Notes: generated by a model from the sequence alone, not told the origin. A stretch of DNA of 64,000 bases from DASXHD01 sp036488725 (GCA_036488725.1 DASXHD010000057.1:20076-84075); one strand, 5' to 3'; positions 15,658-23,943 are shown, counted from the stretch's first letter. Numbers and translations: made by a program.

Positions 15658-17301
15658 TCACTTGAACGAGACGAGCTTGCCGTTGCCGGTGCCGCTGCCG
15701 CAGTTGCCGCACGTCGCGACGGCGATGCGCCCCTTCGCGTCGATCGGCGCGTTGAAGTAGTGCATCGTCGCCGGCAGCGCGTCGGCGGCGGTCGCGGTTC
15801 CGTCGTAGACGAGCGCGCCGGTGTCGCCGTCGTAACCGAAGAGATGGTTGTTCGCGTCCCAGACGATGACGCTCGATTGGCCGTCGGTCGTGACGATCGG
15901 CGAGCCGAGGTTGCTCGTGCCTTTCGAGCACCATACGACCGACGCGGTCGGCGGATTGGCCGCGGTGATCTTCGCGACGCCGAGGTTGCCGCCGTTCGAG
16001 CAGCCATGCGCGCCGCCGAACGCGCGGAACGCGACGTACGTGCCTTTCGACGTCGTGTAGACCGCAGCGCCGCTGTTGATCTCGTTGTCGGAGACTTGGC
16101 TGACCGAGAGCTCGCCGCCCTGCCCGCCGAGGTTGTCGCGATTCAGCAAATACAAATTGCCGTCTTTGCCGAGCGCCGCCACGAGGTGCGGCACCGGCGC
16201 GCTCGGCATGTCGAAGACGACCGGGTTCGCGCCGCCGAGATCGACGTCGCCGTCGTCCATCTGCGCCCAGTTCGAGGGCACGTAGTAGTCGCTCGATTGG
16301 AGCGTGAAGCTCGGGCCCGCGCCGATCCGGAACACCGCGTCGCCACCGACCCACGAGGGCGGCGATGCGAAGCCGCCGTTCATCGAGTTGCCGGTCGTCG
16401 CGAATAGGCTCGTGCCGTCGGTCGCGAGGCCGCCGGTCGCCCAGATGCCGGCCGCGCCGATCGGCGGCGACGTGGTCCACGTCGGCGAGCCGGCGGAGCG
16501 CCAGGTCTTCACCGTCGTGGGCGACGCGACGTTCACGCCAACGACCCAACCGTAATATTGGAGGCAGTCGCCGTAGTGACCGCCGTAAGGGACGTAGAGC
16601 GTGCCGCCGACCAGCGCGAGCGCGCCGCGCTGATTCTGGTGCGGCGAGTCGAAGCCGGAGACCGCGGTGCTCACGTCGATGGGCCAGCCGCCGCTTCGCT
16701 CGGTGCCGTCGTCGAGCGAGATGGCGTGGATCAAATGGCGGTTGGTGTTGCCGCCGGTGTTGGTCATCGCGTCGAAGTAGATGGTGCGCGAGCTCGCGTC
16801 CATCACGGGCGTGCCGGTGATACCGAGTGACGCGCCGCCGGACGCGATGTTTCCGCACGGGAGGCCCCCGCTCGCTGCGTTGCCGAACGCCTTGTCCCAA
16901 ATCACCGTGCCCGTCGCGTCGATCGCCGTCACGTGGTTGCTCTCGGTCGCGACGATGAACGCTTCGTTTCCATTCGGGCCTTGCTCGACCCAGAGCGGCT
17001 GCGCGTAGACTTGGCCCGTGAGCGTCGCGGAGAAGGTCGCGTCGCGGTGGAGCGCGCCGGCCTTCGCGGCCGTCATCAGCGGGTCGAGGTAGACGCCGTC
17101 GCGCGATCCGTTTTTGTGGAACTGAAGCACCGACGCGGTCGACGTCTGCGGGCCCGAGTCGCCTCCGCCGCCATCGGTCACGCTCGAGTCGAGGGTCGAT
17201 GCGTCGGGCGCGGCGCCGTCGGGAGGCGTGCTCGAGTCGTCGCCGCACGCGAGCACGCACGCGGTGGCGAGGGCCAAGCAGAGAGCGTTCGGGCGAATCA
17301 T
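15658..17301 (-). CDS. PQQ-like beta-propeller lipoprotein
   Basis: The protein has 547 residues with a lipobox (ALATACVLACGDD) and an Asp/Ser/Gly linker to ~55. Repeated four-strand blades follow (FIVATESNHVTAIDATGTVIW, LYVPYGG, LYLLNRDNLGGQGG, IVWDANNHLFGYDGDTGALV). The V.A.D..TG..W motifs are typical of PQQ-dehydrogenase-like and outer-membrane beta-propellers. No PQQ-binding active-site residues could be identified, so it may be a scaffold or sugar-binding protein. It converges on glgX with a 3-base gap. Confidence 0.8.
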   Translation of the reverse strand: MIRPNALCLALATACVLACGDDSSTPPDGAAPDASTLDSSVTDGGGGDSGPQTSTASVLQFHKNGSRDGVYLDPLMTAAKAGALHRDATFSATLTGQVYAQPLWVEQGPNGNEAFIVATESNHVTAIDATGTVIWDKAFGNAASGGLPCGNIASGGASLGITGTPVMDASSRTIYFDAMTNTGGNTNRHLIHAISLDDGTERSGGWPIDVSTAVSGFDSPHQNQRGALALVGGTLYVPYGGHYGDCLQYYGWVVGVNVASPTTVKTWRSAGSPTWTTSPPIGAAGIWATGGLATDGTSLFATTGNSMNGGFASPPSWVGGDAVFRIGAGPSFTLQSSDYYVPSNWAQMDDGDVDLGGANPVVFDMPSAPVPHLVAALGKDGNLYLLNRDNLGGQGGELSVSQVSDNEINSGAAVYTTSKGTYVAFRAFGGAHGCSNGGNLGVAKITAANPPTASVVWCSKGTSNLGSPIVTTDGQSSVIVWDANNHLFGYDGDTGALVYDGTATAADALPATMHYFNAPIDAKGRIAVATCGNCGSGTGNGKLVSFK

Positions 17302-17340
17302 CGTTTTTCGATTACAGCATGCCTGAGATAGAATGGGTGA

Positions 17341-18369
17341 ATGAGGGCGAGGCTCGCCGCGTGCGCCGCGGCACTTCTGGCGTCATCTTTTTTTTGGGCG
17401 TGCTCGGGCGGCGACGGCGTCGATCTCGACGGCTCGCCCGGCGACGACGGCGGCGCGACGAGCGACGGCTCGCCGGCGACCGACGGCTCGCTCGGCAGCG
17501 ACGCCGACGCCGCGAGCGTCGACGCGGCAAAAGATTCGGGCCCGGTCGCGCCGCCCGGTCCGGTCTACGGCGCGAAATGCACCGGCGCCGACGCGAACGA
17601 GTCGACGGCGACCGACGAGATCGCGATCGTGCGCGGCAAAGCGCAACTCCCCGCGATGAACTGCGTCGACACGATCATGCAGGCCGCGCGCAATCACTCG
17701 AATTACATCGGCGACAACGGCTGGACGCTCACGCACACCGAGTCGTCGGGCAGTCCTGGTTTCACGGGCGTGAACTTTTGGGATCGCATGGCGGCCGCGG
17801 GCTACAGCGGCAGCCCGGAGTTCGAGGTCGTCCACTCGGTGAGCGACGCGCACGCGGCGATCACCGGTCAAAACGGCTGGATCAACACGCTGTATCACCG
17901 CATCCCGTTCGTCGCGTACTCGACGAAGGACTTCGGGTTCGGCGCGGCGAGCGGCAACGGCGGCGCGACGTCGACGACCGACTTCGGCAGCGGGAGCAGC
18001 GCGCCGAGCAAGACGTCGATGACGACGTGGCCCGCGAACGGCGACACGGGCATCTGGACGACGTTCCACAACTCGTACGAAATTCCGAACCCGCTGCCGA
18101 ATCAGCAAGTCGCCGGTTATCCGATCACGATCATCGGCGGCTCGACGCTCACGCTGGCGACGCACGACATCACGGCGAACAGCGCGGCGGTTGCGCACAT
18201 CGTGATCACGTCGTCGAGCGACTCGACCGGGCTCATCCCGCAGTCGCAGATCTATTTGATCCCGAACAACGTGCTCTCCAAGAACACGACGTACACGGTG
18301 CACGTGACGGGCACGGTGAACGGCTCACCCTACGACCTCACGTTCTCGTTCACGTCGGGGTCGACCTGA
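17341..18369 (+). CDS. CAP/SCP-domain lipoprotein
   Basis: This 342-residue protein has a lipobox (SSFFWACSG) and a long Asp/Gly/Ser/Ala linker to ~75. A CAP (cysteine-rich secretory protein/PR-1) domain then carries AARNHSNYIGDNGW and LTHTESSGSPGFTG with the conserved His-Thr-Glu pattern, and ends near LYHRIPFV. A C-terminal Ig-like region closes with YDLTFSFTSGST. The role is probably extracellular; CAP proteins bind lipids or metals. Its last 20 bases overlap the convergent gene at 18350, exactly where a short tandem duplication lies. Confidence 0.78.
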   Translation: MRARLAACAAALLASSFFWACSGGDGVDLDGSPGDDGGATSDGSPATDGSLGSDADAASVDAAKDSGPVAPPGPVYGAKCTGADANESTATDEIAIVRGKAQLPAMNCVDTIMQAARNHSNYIGDNGWTLTHTESSGSPGFTGVNFWDRMAAAGYSGSPEFEVVHSVSDAHAAITGQNGWINTLYHRIPFVAYSTKDFGFGAASGNGGATSTTDFGSGSSAPSKTSMTTWPANGDTGIWTTFHNSYEIPNPLPNQQVAGYPITIIGGSTLTLATHDITANSAAVAHIVITSSSDSTGLIPQSQIYLIPNNVLSKNTTYTVHVTGTVNGSPYDLTFSFTSGST

Positions 18370-18401
18370 ATCCGACGTTCTCGTTTGCGTCGGGATCGAC
18401 C
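18340..18401. repeat. imperfect tandem duplication at convergent gene ends
   Basis: Bases 18340-18366 and 18375-18401 match at 24 of 27 positions, with a 35-bp period. The first copy encodes the C-terminus of the CAP lipoprotein. The second copy, in another frame, lies under the C-terminus of the convergent gene. The period is not a multiple of three, so the duplication changed the end of at least one protein. Confidence 0.6.
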
Positions 18402-18838
18402 GGAGCTCCGAAAATCCTGGCTTTCTGACGCGGCCCCAGCGTGTGGCGCGCGGCGCGCGTGGCTCGGACCTTTTCGACCGCGAGTGCTTTGGTTTCGGCG
18501 CTCTTCGTCGCCACCTTGCGCGGCGCGAACCCGAATTCGGAGAAGGCCGAGCTCGTCGTGCCGTACGCCGCGCCGACGATGCCTTCGAGCGCCTTGGCGA
18601 TGTGCGCGGCTTTGTCGCCCGCGACGTCGCGAGCGTCGAGCGCCTCACGCAGCAATGCGCGGAGCGAATCGATCGCGTCTTCGGAGTCGAGCACCCGTTG
18701 AAAGACGGCCGCGAGATCGTCGCCCGAGAGATCGACCCCGTCGATCAGAACCGAGCGCTTGGCGAAGTACTTCGTCGCAGCGGCGACGCGGACCCGCGCG
18801 AGATCGCGGCGGGTGGACTGGGTGTTCTTCTTGGACAT
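18350..18838 (-). CDS. hypothetical cytosolic helical protein
   Basis: The protein has 162 residues from ATG 18838, chosen for the GGGAGAAG ribosome site just upstream. It is mostly helical: STRRDLARVRVAAATKYFAK, then LSGDDLAAVFQRVLDSEDAI and LREALDARDVAGDKAAHIAK, ending in a basic tail (RATRAARHTLGPRQKARIFG). No signal peptide or catalytic motif is seen. The basic, Gly/Pro-containing tail with GPRQKA resembles small myxobacterial proteins of unknown role. The last codons lie within the tandem duplication at 18340-18401, so the C-terminus may differ from relatives. Confidence 0.65.
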   Translation of the reverse strand: MSKKNTQSTRRDLARVRVAAATKYFAKRSVLIDGVDLSGDDLAAVFQRVLDSEDAIDSLRALLREALDARDVAGDKAAHIAKALEGIVGAAYGTTSSAFSEFGFAPRKVATKSAETKALAVEKVRATRAARHTLGPRQKARIFGAPVDPDANENVGFRSTPT

Positions 18839-18905
18839 GACGATCTTCTCCCGTGTCTGCGCCCTCCCCTCGGCTCCGGCCGCGATCGGGTTTCGCAAAA
18901 TCGCG

Positions 18906-19121
18906 ATGTCCGCCGAGAGGATCGCGATCGGACGAGCGCTCGTGCGTGTAGGATGCGCGGCCACGCGAGTCCTCACCTGCGCGATCGCGATCGCTCTCCT
19001 GCTCTCTGCATGCGGAAAGAAGAGCGAGACCGCCGGCGAAGCGGGCGCTGGCCGCAGCACCACGGACGACTGCAAGCTCGAGTCGCGAACGCTCAGCGGA
19101 TTCGTGGACCTCGAAGGATGA
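18906..19121 (+). CDS. small lipoprotein, possibly truncated by a frameshift
   Basis: The reading frame from ATG 18906 encodes 71 residues with a clear lipoprotein signal (AIAIALLLSACGKK) and a short mature part (DDCKLESRTLSGFVDLEG). In a shifted frame directly after the stop, coding-like sequence continues to a stop at 19215 (DDSVAVASPAADCAERSRER...). The gene may therefore have lost its tail by a frameshift. It lies divergent to the helical-protein gene at 18838. The function is unknown. Confidence 0.45.
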   Translation: MSAERIAIGRALVRVGCAATRVLTCAIAIALLLSACGKKSETAGEAGAGRSTTDDCKLESRTLSGFVDLEG

Positions 19122-19250
19122 TTCGGTCGCGGTGGCTTCGCCGGCGGCGGACTGTGCTGAGAGGTCGCGCGAGCGCGCGCTGCAGCTGGCTCTCGTCCAA
19201 AAAACCGAGCGGTGACGGTTTTCGGTTGCGCGCACGTGTGCGCCGGTATA

Positions 19251-19273
19251 CCTACACGGACCTCAGGTGTAGG
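19251..19273 (+). promoter_or_regulatory. perfect hairpin overlapping the ribosome binding site
   Basis: CCTACAC (19251-19257) pairs perfectly with GTGTAGG (19267-19273) around a 9-base loop. The 3' arm runs into the AGGGA ribosome site in front of ATG 19279. It could be a translational control hairpin or an operator. A second short inverted repeat (CGCAC-GT-GTGCG) lies at 19231-19242. Confidence 0.45.
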
Positions 19274-19278
19274 GAACC

Positions 19279-19722
19279 ATGAAAATCTTCAAGTACTTTT
19301 CAGTGTTTGCCGTGGTCTCGACGTTCGCCGCGCTCGGCACGGCCTGCTCCGGCGTCGACGACACCGCGCAGAGCGACGAGGACATCAAGAGCGGGACGTA
19401 CGCGTGCAAGGTCGACAGCGACTGCGTCGCGATCTCGAAGGGCGGCTGCTGCCCCAACGGCTGGAACGTCGCGGTGAACAAGAAGCACGTGAAGTCGTAC
19501 GAGGCTTCGCACGAATGCCACGAGCAGAAGATCTGCCCGCTCTACGTCATCGACGACACGCGGGTCGCCGAGTGCAACACCGGCACGCAAAAGTGCGAGA
19601 TGGTCGCGATCGACGACATCGCGTGCGGTGGCTTCACGATGAACCCGCACGAGTGCCCGAAGGGTTACGCTTGCGAGCTGGGCCACATTCCGGACATTCC
19701 GGGAAGCTGCACGGCCAACTGA
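19279..19722 (+). CDS. Cys-rich exported lipoprotein
   Basis: This 147-residue protein has a signal peptide (FSVFAVVSTFAALGTAC). The mature part contains about ten cysteines in paired spacing (YACKVDSDCVAI, GGCCPNGW, CHEQKICP, QKCEMV, IACGGF, HECPKGYACE). The pattern CKVDSDCVAISKGGCCPNGW is a disulfide-rich module seen in myxobacterial exported proteins. It is likely outer-membrane anchored and disulfide stabilised. The function is unknown. The 5' leader has a perfect hairpin covering the ribosome site, suggesting post-transcriptional control. Confidence 0.75.
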   Translation: MKIFKYFSVFAVVSTFAALGTACSGVDDTAQSDEDIKSGTYACKVDSDCVAISKGGCCPNGWNVAVNKKHVKSYEASHECHEQKICPLYVIDDTRVAECNTGTQKCEMVAIDDIACGGFTMNPHECPKGYACELGHIPDIPGSCTAN

Positions 19723-19775
19723 GTGTGTAGCTCTCCTCGTTGGAGCGCGCTCTCAGCTTCCCCCTGAGGCGGACT

Positions 19776-20031
19776 TCATTCGCTTTTCGCGAGCTTGCGA
19801 GCTGCAGCGCCGGCGCCTTCGGCCACCGTCCACGCGATGGCGAGCGCCGCTACCCTCGAAGATCTCGTTCGCGCGTCCCCGTCTCGACCTCGACCTCGAC
19901 CTCGATCACCGCGAGCTTGGTCGCGAGCTTCTTGGCGATGGCGTCAGCTTGCGCGCGTCGCCATTGGGAAACGCGGCCGCGACCTTTTTCGTCGGGAGGC
20001 TCAATCCGATCACTGTGGCTTTGATTTCCAT
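19776..20031 (-). pseudogene. decayed small gene with two frameshifts
   Basis: The 366-bp gap 19723-20088 holds no intact gene. On the reverse strand three coding-like blocks follow each other in different frames. ATG 20031 begins MEIKATVIGLSLPTKKVAAA. The next block reads AQADAIAKKLATKLAVIEVE. The last reads VAALAIAWTVAEGAGAAARK and ends AKSE at a stop (19776). Joined, they would make a protein of about 85 residues. Two frameshifts are needed, so this is called a pseudogene; sequencing errors are the alternative. Confidence 0.5.
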
Positions 20032-20088
20032 AGGTGATGTTTCGAGCTTACGTTTGCGGCTGCGTTCCGTCTCTCTCGTGCGCCCGGC

Positions 20089-21009
20089 CTATGCCGCCTC
20101 GCGTGTCTTGGCGCTGACCGATCGCGGGTCGCCGGCGCGTTTGATCTGGAGGTCGAGCGGCGCGCCCGACACGTGACGCGCGAGCGCGCGAAGGAGCGCA
20201 TCGATCGACGTCACCGATTTTCCGTCGGCCTCGAGGATGATGTCGCCTTGCAAGAGTCCCGCGTCCTCCGCCGGGCTGTTGCGCTCGACCGAGACGACGA
20301 GCACGCCCGTTCCTTTGTTCTTCGCGTTGCGGACGGTCTGTCCTTGGATGCCGAGGTACGCGCGGCGCACGCGGCCGTCGGCGAGGAGACGCGGCACGAC
20401 CCAGCTCACCGTCTCCGACGGGATCGCGAAGCTCATGCCCTGCGCGAAGGCGATGATCGCCGTGTTGACGCCGACCAAGTGTCCGCGGAAGTCGACGAGC
20501 GGTCCGCCGGAATTTCCAGGGTTGAGCGGCGCGGTGTGCTGAACGAGATTTTCGACGAGGCGGCCATCGTGACGTCGGAGCGAGCGGCCCGTCGCGCTGA
20601 CGACGCCGGCGGAGACTGCTCCGTCGAAGCCGAGCGGATTTCCGATCGCGACGACGAGCTGACCCCGCCGAGGCCCTTCGTCGGCGCCCATCTTCACGTG
20701 CGGCAGATCCGACGCGCCGACGCGGACGACCGCGAGATCGGTCGCGCGATCGCCGCCGACCGCGCGCGCCTCCAGGCTGCGGCCGTCGCCGAACGTCACC
20801 TCGACGCGCCCTGCCCCGTCGACCACGTGCGCGTTGGTCAAAATGTAACCGTCGGGCGCGATCACGAAGCCGCTGCCGGCTCCTTGCCCAAAGCGTCTTC
20901 GGCCGACCGACAGACTCACGACCGAGGGCGATACCGCGTCGACCGCACCGATGACCGCGCGCGAGTACGCATCCAATGCAGCGTTCTCAGAAAAATCCGA
21001 ACCATCCAT
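20089..21009 (-). CDS. trypsin-like serine protease with PDZ domain (HtrA/Deg family)
   Basis: The 306-residue protease has a complete triad: His in LTNAHVVDG, Asp in TDLAVVRVG and Ser in NPGNSGGPLVD. A single C-terminal PDZ domain follows (YLGIQGQTV...VERNSPAEDAGLLQGDIILEADG). HtrA proteases normally act in the periplasm on misfolded proteins. This one has no signal peptide or membrane segment, since the N-terminus begins MDGSDFSENAALDAYSRAV, so it looks cytosolic. It is shorter than DegP by one PDZ. No partner genes are adjacent. Confidence 0.88.
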   Translation of the reverse strand: MDGSDFSENAALDAYSRAVIGAVDAVSPSVVSLSVGRRRFGQGAGSGFVIAPDGYILTNAHVVDGAGRVEVTFGDGRSLEARAVGGDRATDLAVVRVGASDLPHVKMGADEGPRRGQLVVAIGNPLGFDGAVSAGVVSATGRSLRRHDGRLVENLVQHTAPLNPGNSGGPLVDFRGHLVGVNTAIIAFAQGMSFAIPSETVSWVVPRLLADGRVRRAYLGIQGQTVRNAKNKGTGVLVVSVERNSPAEDAGLLQGDIILEADGKSVTSIDALLRALARHVSGAPLDLQIKRAGDPRSVSAKTREAA

Positions 21010-21082
21010 GGTTCGAACGTAAGGGCCTCGCGGCGCGTGTCAGCCTGGCCGATCGGGCAGTTTTGTTCTAGTGTCGCGCGCC

Positions 21083-21424
21083 ATGAAAAAGGTCGTCTTC
21101 GCGGTGCTTTTCGCAGTGAGCTCGGTATCGAGCGTGCTCGTCGTCGGTTGCAACAACGGCTCGTGCGACTACGTGAGCAAGTGCCCGAACGATCCGGCCG
21201 CCACGGCGAACGACACGACGCTCTGCCAAAATCGCAAAGACGAATCGAAGTGCGGCGGCCTCTACAACGATTACCTCGCTTGTTATCAAAGCAACCAAAC
21301 GTGCACGTCGAGCGGCGTCACCGATCTCACGATCACGAACGGCACGTGCGGCGATCAGTTCGCGAAGTGGCAAGACTGCTACTTCGGAGTCGGCGGCCCC
21401 GGCGCCGACGCCGGCGACCAATGA
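21083..21424 (+). CDS. small Cys-rich exported protein
   Basis: The protein has 113 residues from ATG 21083, which begins a standard signal peptide (MKKVVFAVLFAVSSVSSVLVVGC) with a lipobox-like VVGC. The mature part has eight cysteines in a regular pattern (CDYVSKCP, CQNRKDESKCGG, CYQSNQTC, CGDQFAKWQDCYF) and ends in an acidic DAG tail. This resembles small disulfide-rich myxobacterial proteins with C..DY..C repeats. The function is unknown. It lies seven bases upstream of the OPT transporter gene and may be cotranscribed with it. Confidence 0.7.
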   Translation: MKKVVFAVLFAVSSVSSVLVVGCNNGSCDYVSKCPNDPAATANDTTLCQNRKDESKCGGLYNDYLACYQSNQTCTSSGVTDLTITNGTCGDQFAKWQDCYFGVGGPGADAGDQ

Positions 21425-21430
21425 AATGAC

Positions 21431-23779
21431 GTGACGCCGCGCCCGTACATTCCGGCGGAGAAAACGCTCCGCGAGCTCACGCCGGCGCCGCTCGTCCTCG
21501 GCACGCTGCTCGGCGTGATCTTCGGCGCGTCGTCGCTCTATCTCGTCCTCAAAGTGGGGCTCACGGTGAGCGCGTCGATTCCGGTCGCGGTCATCTCGAT
21601 CACGCTGTTTCGCATTTTCAAAAAGCTCGGGCTTCGCGACGCGACGATCCTCGAGGACAACATCGTGCAGACGGCGGGGTCCGCCGGCGAATCGATCGCG
21701 TTCGGCATCGGCGTGACGATGCCGGCGATCATGATCCTCGGGTTCGATCTCGAGATCACGCGCGTCGCGCTCGTCGCGGTGCTCGGCGGCCTGCTCGGCA
21801 TCTTGATGATGATCCCGCTGCGCCGCGCGCTCATCGTCGATCAGCACGAAGAGCTGAAATATCCCGAAGGCACCGCCTGCGCCGAAGTGCTCAAAGCGGG
21901 AGCCTCCGAAGAATCCCGCAAAGCGCACTTCGAAGGCCTCATCCCGCAGGAGCATGGGGAGCTCGAGGGGCGAACGCCCCTCGAACAAGACAAAACCGAT
22001 CTTGAAAAAGCCCCACCCGAAGCCCCCGAACACGAAATGGGTGCGGGAGCGATCTTCGCCGGGTTCGGGATCGGCCTCGTCTACAAGGCCGCGATGGAAG
22101 CCTTCAAGTCGTGGAAGGACATTCCCGAAAAGGTCTTCGGTGCGCCTTACGCAGGCGCGTCGGTCAGCGCCGAGATTTCGCCGGAGCTTCTCGGCGTCGG
22201 GTACATCATCGGGCCGCGCATCGCTTCGATCATGTGCGCGGGCGGCGTGCTCGCGTACCTCGTGCTCATCCCGATGATCAAATTCTTCGGCGACGCGCTG
22301 CCGATGCCGCTCGCGCCGGGGCACGAATTGATTTCGAAGATGGGCCCGGACGAGATTCGTGGCGCTTACGTCCTCTACATCGGGGCGGGCGCGGTCGCCG
22401 CGGGCGGCATCATTTCGCTCGGGCGATCGCTGCCCACGATCTGGCACGGGCTCCGCGCCGGCCTCGGAGATTTGCGGCGCGGTCAGGGCGAGGCGAAAGC
22501 CGCGACCAACCGCGAAGTGCCGCGAACCGAGCGGGACCTGCCGATCAAAGTCGTGCTCTGGGGATCGCTCGCGCTCGTCATCGCGATCGTCCTCGCGACG
22601 CCGCTCCGCATGAACATCGCCGGCGCGGTCCTGATCGTGCTCTTCGGATTTTTGTTCGTCACGGTGAGCTCGCGTCTCACCGGCGAAATCGGATCGTCGT
22701 CGAATCCGATCTCCGGCATGACGGTCGCGACGCTGCTCCTCACGTGCCTCATCTTCCTCGTCATCGGCTGGACGGGGCCGACGTATTACGTGACGGCGCT
22801 CTCGGTCGGCGCGATCGTGTGCATCGCGGCATCGAACGGCGGAACGACGTCGCAAGATTTGAAGACCGGATTTTTGATCGGCGCCACACCGCGCGCGCAG
22901 CAGATCGCGATCCTCGTCGGCGCGCTCGCGTCGGCGATCGCGCTCGGGCCGATCTTGTTGAAGCTGAACGACGCGGCGACGGTTTACGTGCCGCAAGTCG
23001 AAATGGTCGACGGTAAGCCGGCCGACGCGTTTCCGAAGACGATGCACGTCGACCCGAAGACGCTCGACGTGCGCGAGCGATTGACCGGCCCGCAAGCCGC
23101 GGGCGACACGCACGCTTACTTGGTTTGGAACAACCAAGACGAATCGCAGGGTCCTCCCGCGAAATACTTCGTCGGCGACGACGGCACGCCGAAGTATCTC
23201 GTCGACCCAGGCATCAACGGCACGCACGCGACGCGACCCGACGGCACGAAGGTCACCAAATTCGACGCGCCGAAGGCGACTTTGATGAGCTACATCATCA
23301 AAGGGATTTTGAACCGGCAGCTCCCGTGGGGGCTCGTGCTGCTCGGCGTGATGATCTCGGTCGTGCTCGAGATGAGCGGCATTCCGTCGCTCGCGTTCGC
23401 GGTCGGCGTGTATTTGCCGCTCTCGTCGTCGACGCCGATTTTGGTGGGCGGCGCAGTGCGCTGGCTCGTCGACAAGCACACGCGGAAAAAACTTCCGCCC
23501 ACGGCGACGCCCGACGAGGTTTCGGCCGAGGGCGACAAGAGCCCGGGCGTCTTGATGGCGTCGGGCTACATCGCGGGCGGCGCGATCGCGGGCATCGTCA
23601 TCGCGTTTTTCGCGGGCGTGACGTCGGGCCTGCAAGCGAAGATCGACGCGTGGGCGAGCGCGCACAATCCGCTGTTCGCGGGCGCGCACGCTGATTTGCT
23701 CTCGCTCATTCCGTTCGCGATCCTCACGATGATTTTGTGGGCGGCGGGGCGCGAGCTCATCTTCGGGAGGCGGGCGTGA
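21431..23779 (+). CDS. OPT family oligopeptide transporter
   Basis: The 782-residue protein starts at GTG 21431. It is an inner-membrane transporter with many hydrophobic segments and the family signatures LYLVLKVGLTVSASIPVAVI, GESIAFG, KYPEGTACAEVL and SSSNPISGMTVATLLL. OPT proteins import small peptides or metal chelates using a proton gradient. After KYPEGTACAEVLKAG a hydrophilic loop of about 35 residues is inserted (~160-198). It contains LEGRTPLEQ, encoded by a perfect palindrome (21963-21984), and looks like a repeat insertion in a cytosolic loop. The loop before the last helices is also long. Confidence 0.9.
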   Translation: MTPRPYIPAEKTLRELTPAPLVLGTLLGVIFGASSLYLVLKVGLTVSASIPVAVISITLFRIFKKLGLRDATILEDNIVQTAGSAGESIAFGIGVTMPAIMILGFDLEITRVALVAVLGGLLGILMMIPLRRALIVDQHEELKYPEGTACAEVLKAGASEESRKAHFEGLIPQEHGELEGRTPLEQDKTDLEKAPPEAPEHEMGAGAIFAGFGIGLVYKAAMEAFKSWKDIPEKVFGAPYAGASVSAEISPELLGVGYIIGPRIASIMCAGGVLAYLVLIPMIKFFGDALPMPLAPGHELISKMGPDEIRGAYVLYIGAGAVAAGGIISLGRSLPTIWHGLRAGLGDLRRGQGEAKAATNREVPRTERDLPIKVVLWGSLALVIAIVLATPLRMNIAGAVLIVLFGFLFVTVSSRLTGEIGSSSNPISGMTVATLLLTCLIFLVIGWTGPTYYVTALSVGAIVCIAASNGGTTSQDLKTGFLIGATPRAQQIAILVGALASAIALGPILLKLNDAATVYVPQVEMVDGKPADAFPKTMHVDPKTLDVRERLTGPQAAGDTHAYLVWNNQDESQGPPAKYFVGDDGTPKYLVDPGINGTHATRPDGTKVTKFDAPKATLMSYIIKGILNRQLPWGLVLLGVMISVVLEMSGIPSLAFAVGVYLPLSSSTPILVGGAVRWLVDKHTRKKLPPTATPDEVSAEGDKSPGVLMASGYIAGGAIAGIVIAFFAGVTSGLQAKIDAWASAHNPLFAGAHADLLSLIPFAILTMILWAAGRELIFGRRA
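21963..21984. repeat. 10-bp inverted repeat inside the OPT coding sequence
   Basis: TCGAGGGGCG, two bases (AA), then CGCCCCTCGA form a perfect palindrome of ten-base arms. It lies in frame within the inserted hydrophilic loop of the OPT transporter and resembles a REP-like palindromic element that has entered a gene without breaking the frame. Confidence 0.5.
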
Positions 23780-23943
23780 CGAAGGCGGCGCTCGTCGCCG
23801 TCGCCTTCGCGCTCGGCTGCGAAACGACGGCTCCGGTCGCACCGGACGCCGCGATCGACGCGGGCGGCGTCGTTTCGCCGATCGAAGATCACGCGAAAGC
23901 CGTCAGCGGCCAGGCTCGGCTCGCGCAGCTCGTCGGTTTTTGA
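23776..23943 (+). CDS. small lipoprotein coupled to the OPT transporter
   Basis: The 55-residue product starts at GTG 23776 within a GTGA overlap with the OPT stop. It has a lipoprotein signal (ALVAVAFALGCETT) and a short mature part rich in Ala, Pro and Asp (APVAPDAAIDAGGVV). Coding quality is supported by the lipobox and by the coupling, but the protein is very short. Its 3' end touches the start of the Bax1-like gene. It may be a remnant or a genuine small accessory lipoprotein. Confidence 0.45.
   Translation: MTKAALVAVAFALGCETTAPVAPDAAIDAGGVVSPIEDHAKAVSGQARLAQLVGF

Noticed and set aside
23740..23775. Upstream ATG start for the small lipoprotein at 23776
   Set aside because: It would lie within the conserved end of the OPT gene and break the lipoprotein signal; the GTG in the GTGA overlap fits better.
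21068..23842. Long reverse-strand open frame opposite the OPT transporter
   Set aside because: The sequence is dominated by Arg/Asp/Glu/His and lacks motifs; the plus strand encodes a clear membrane transporter.
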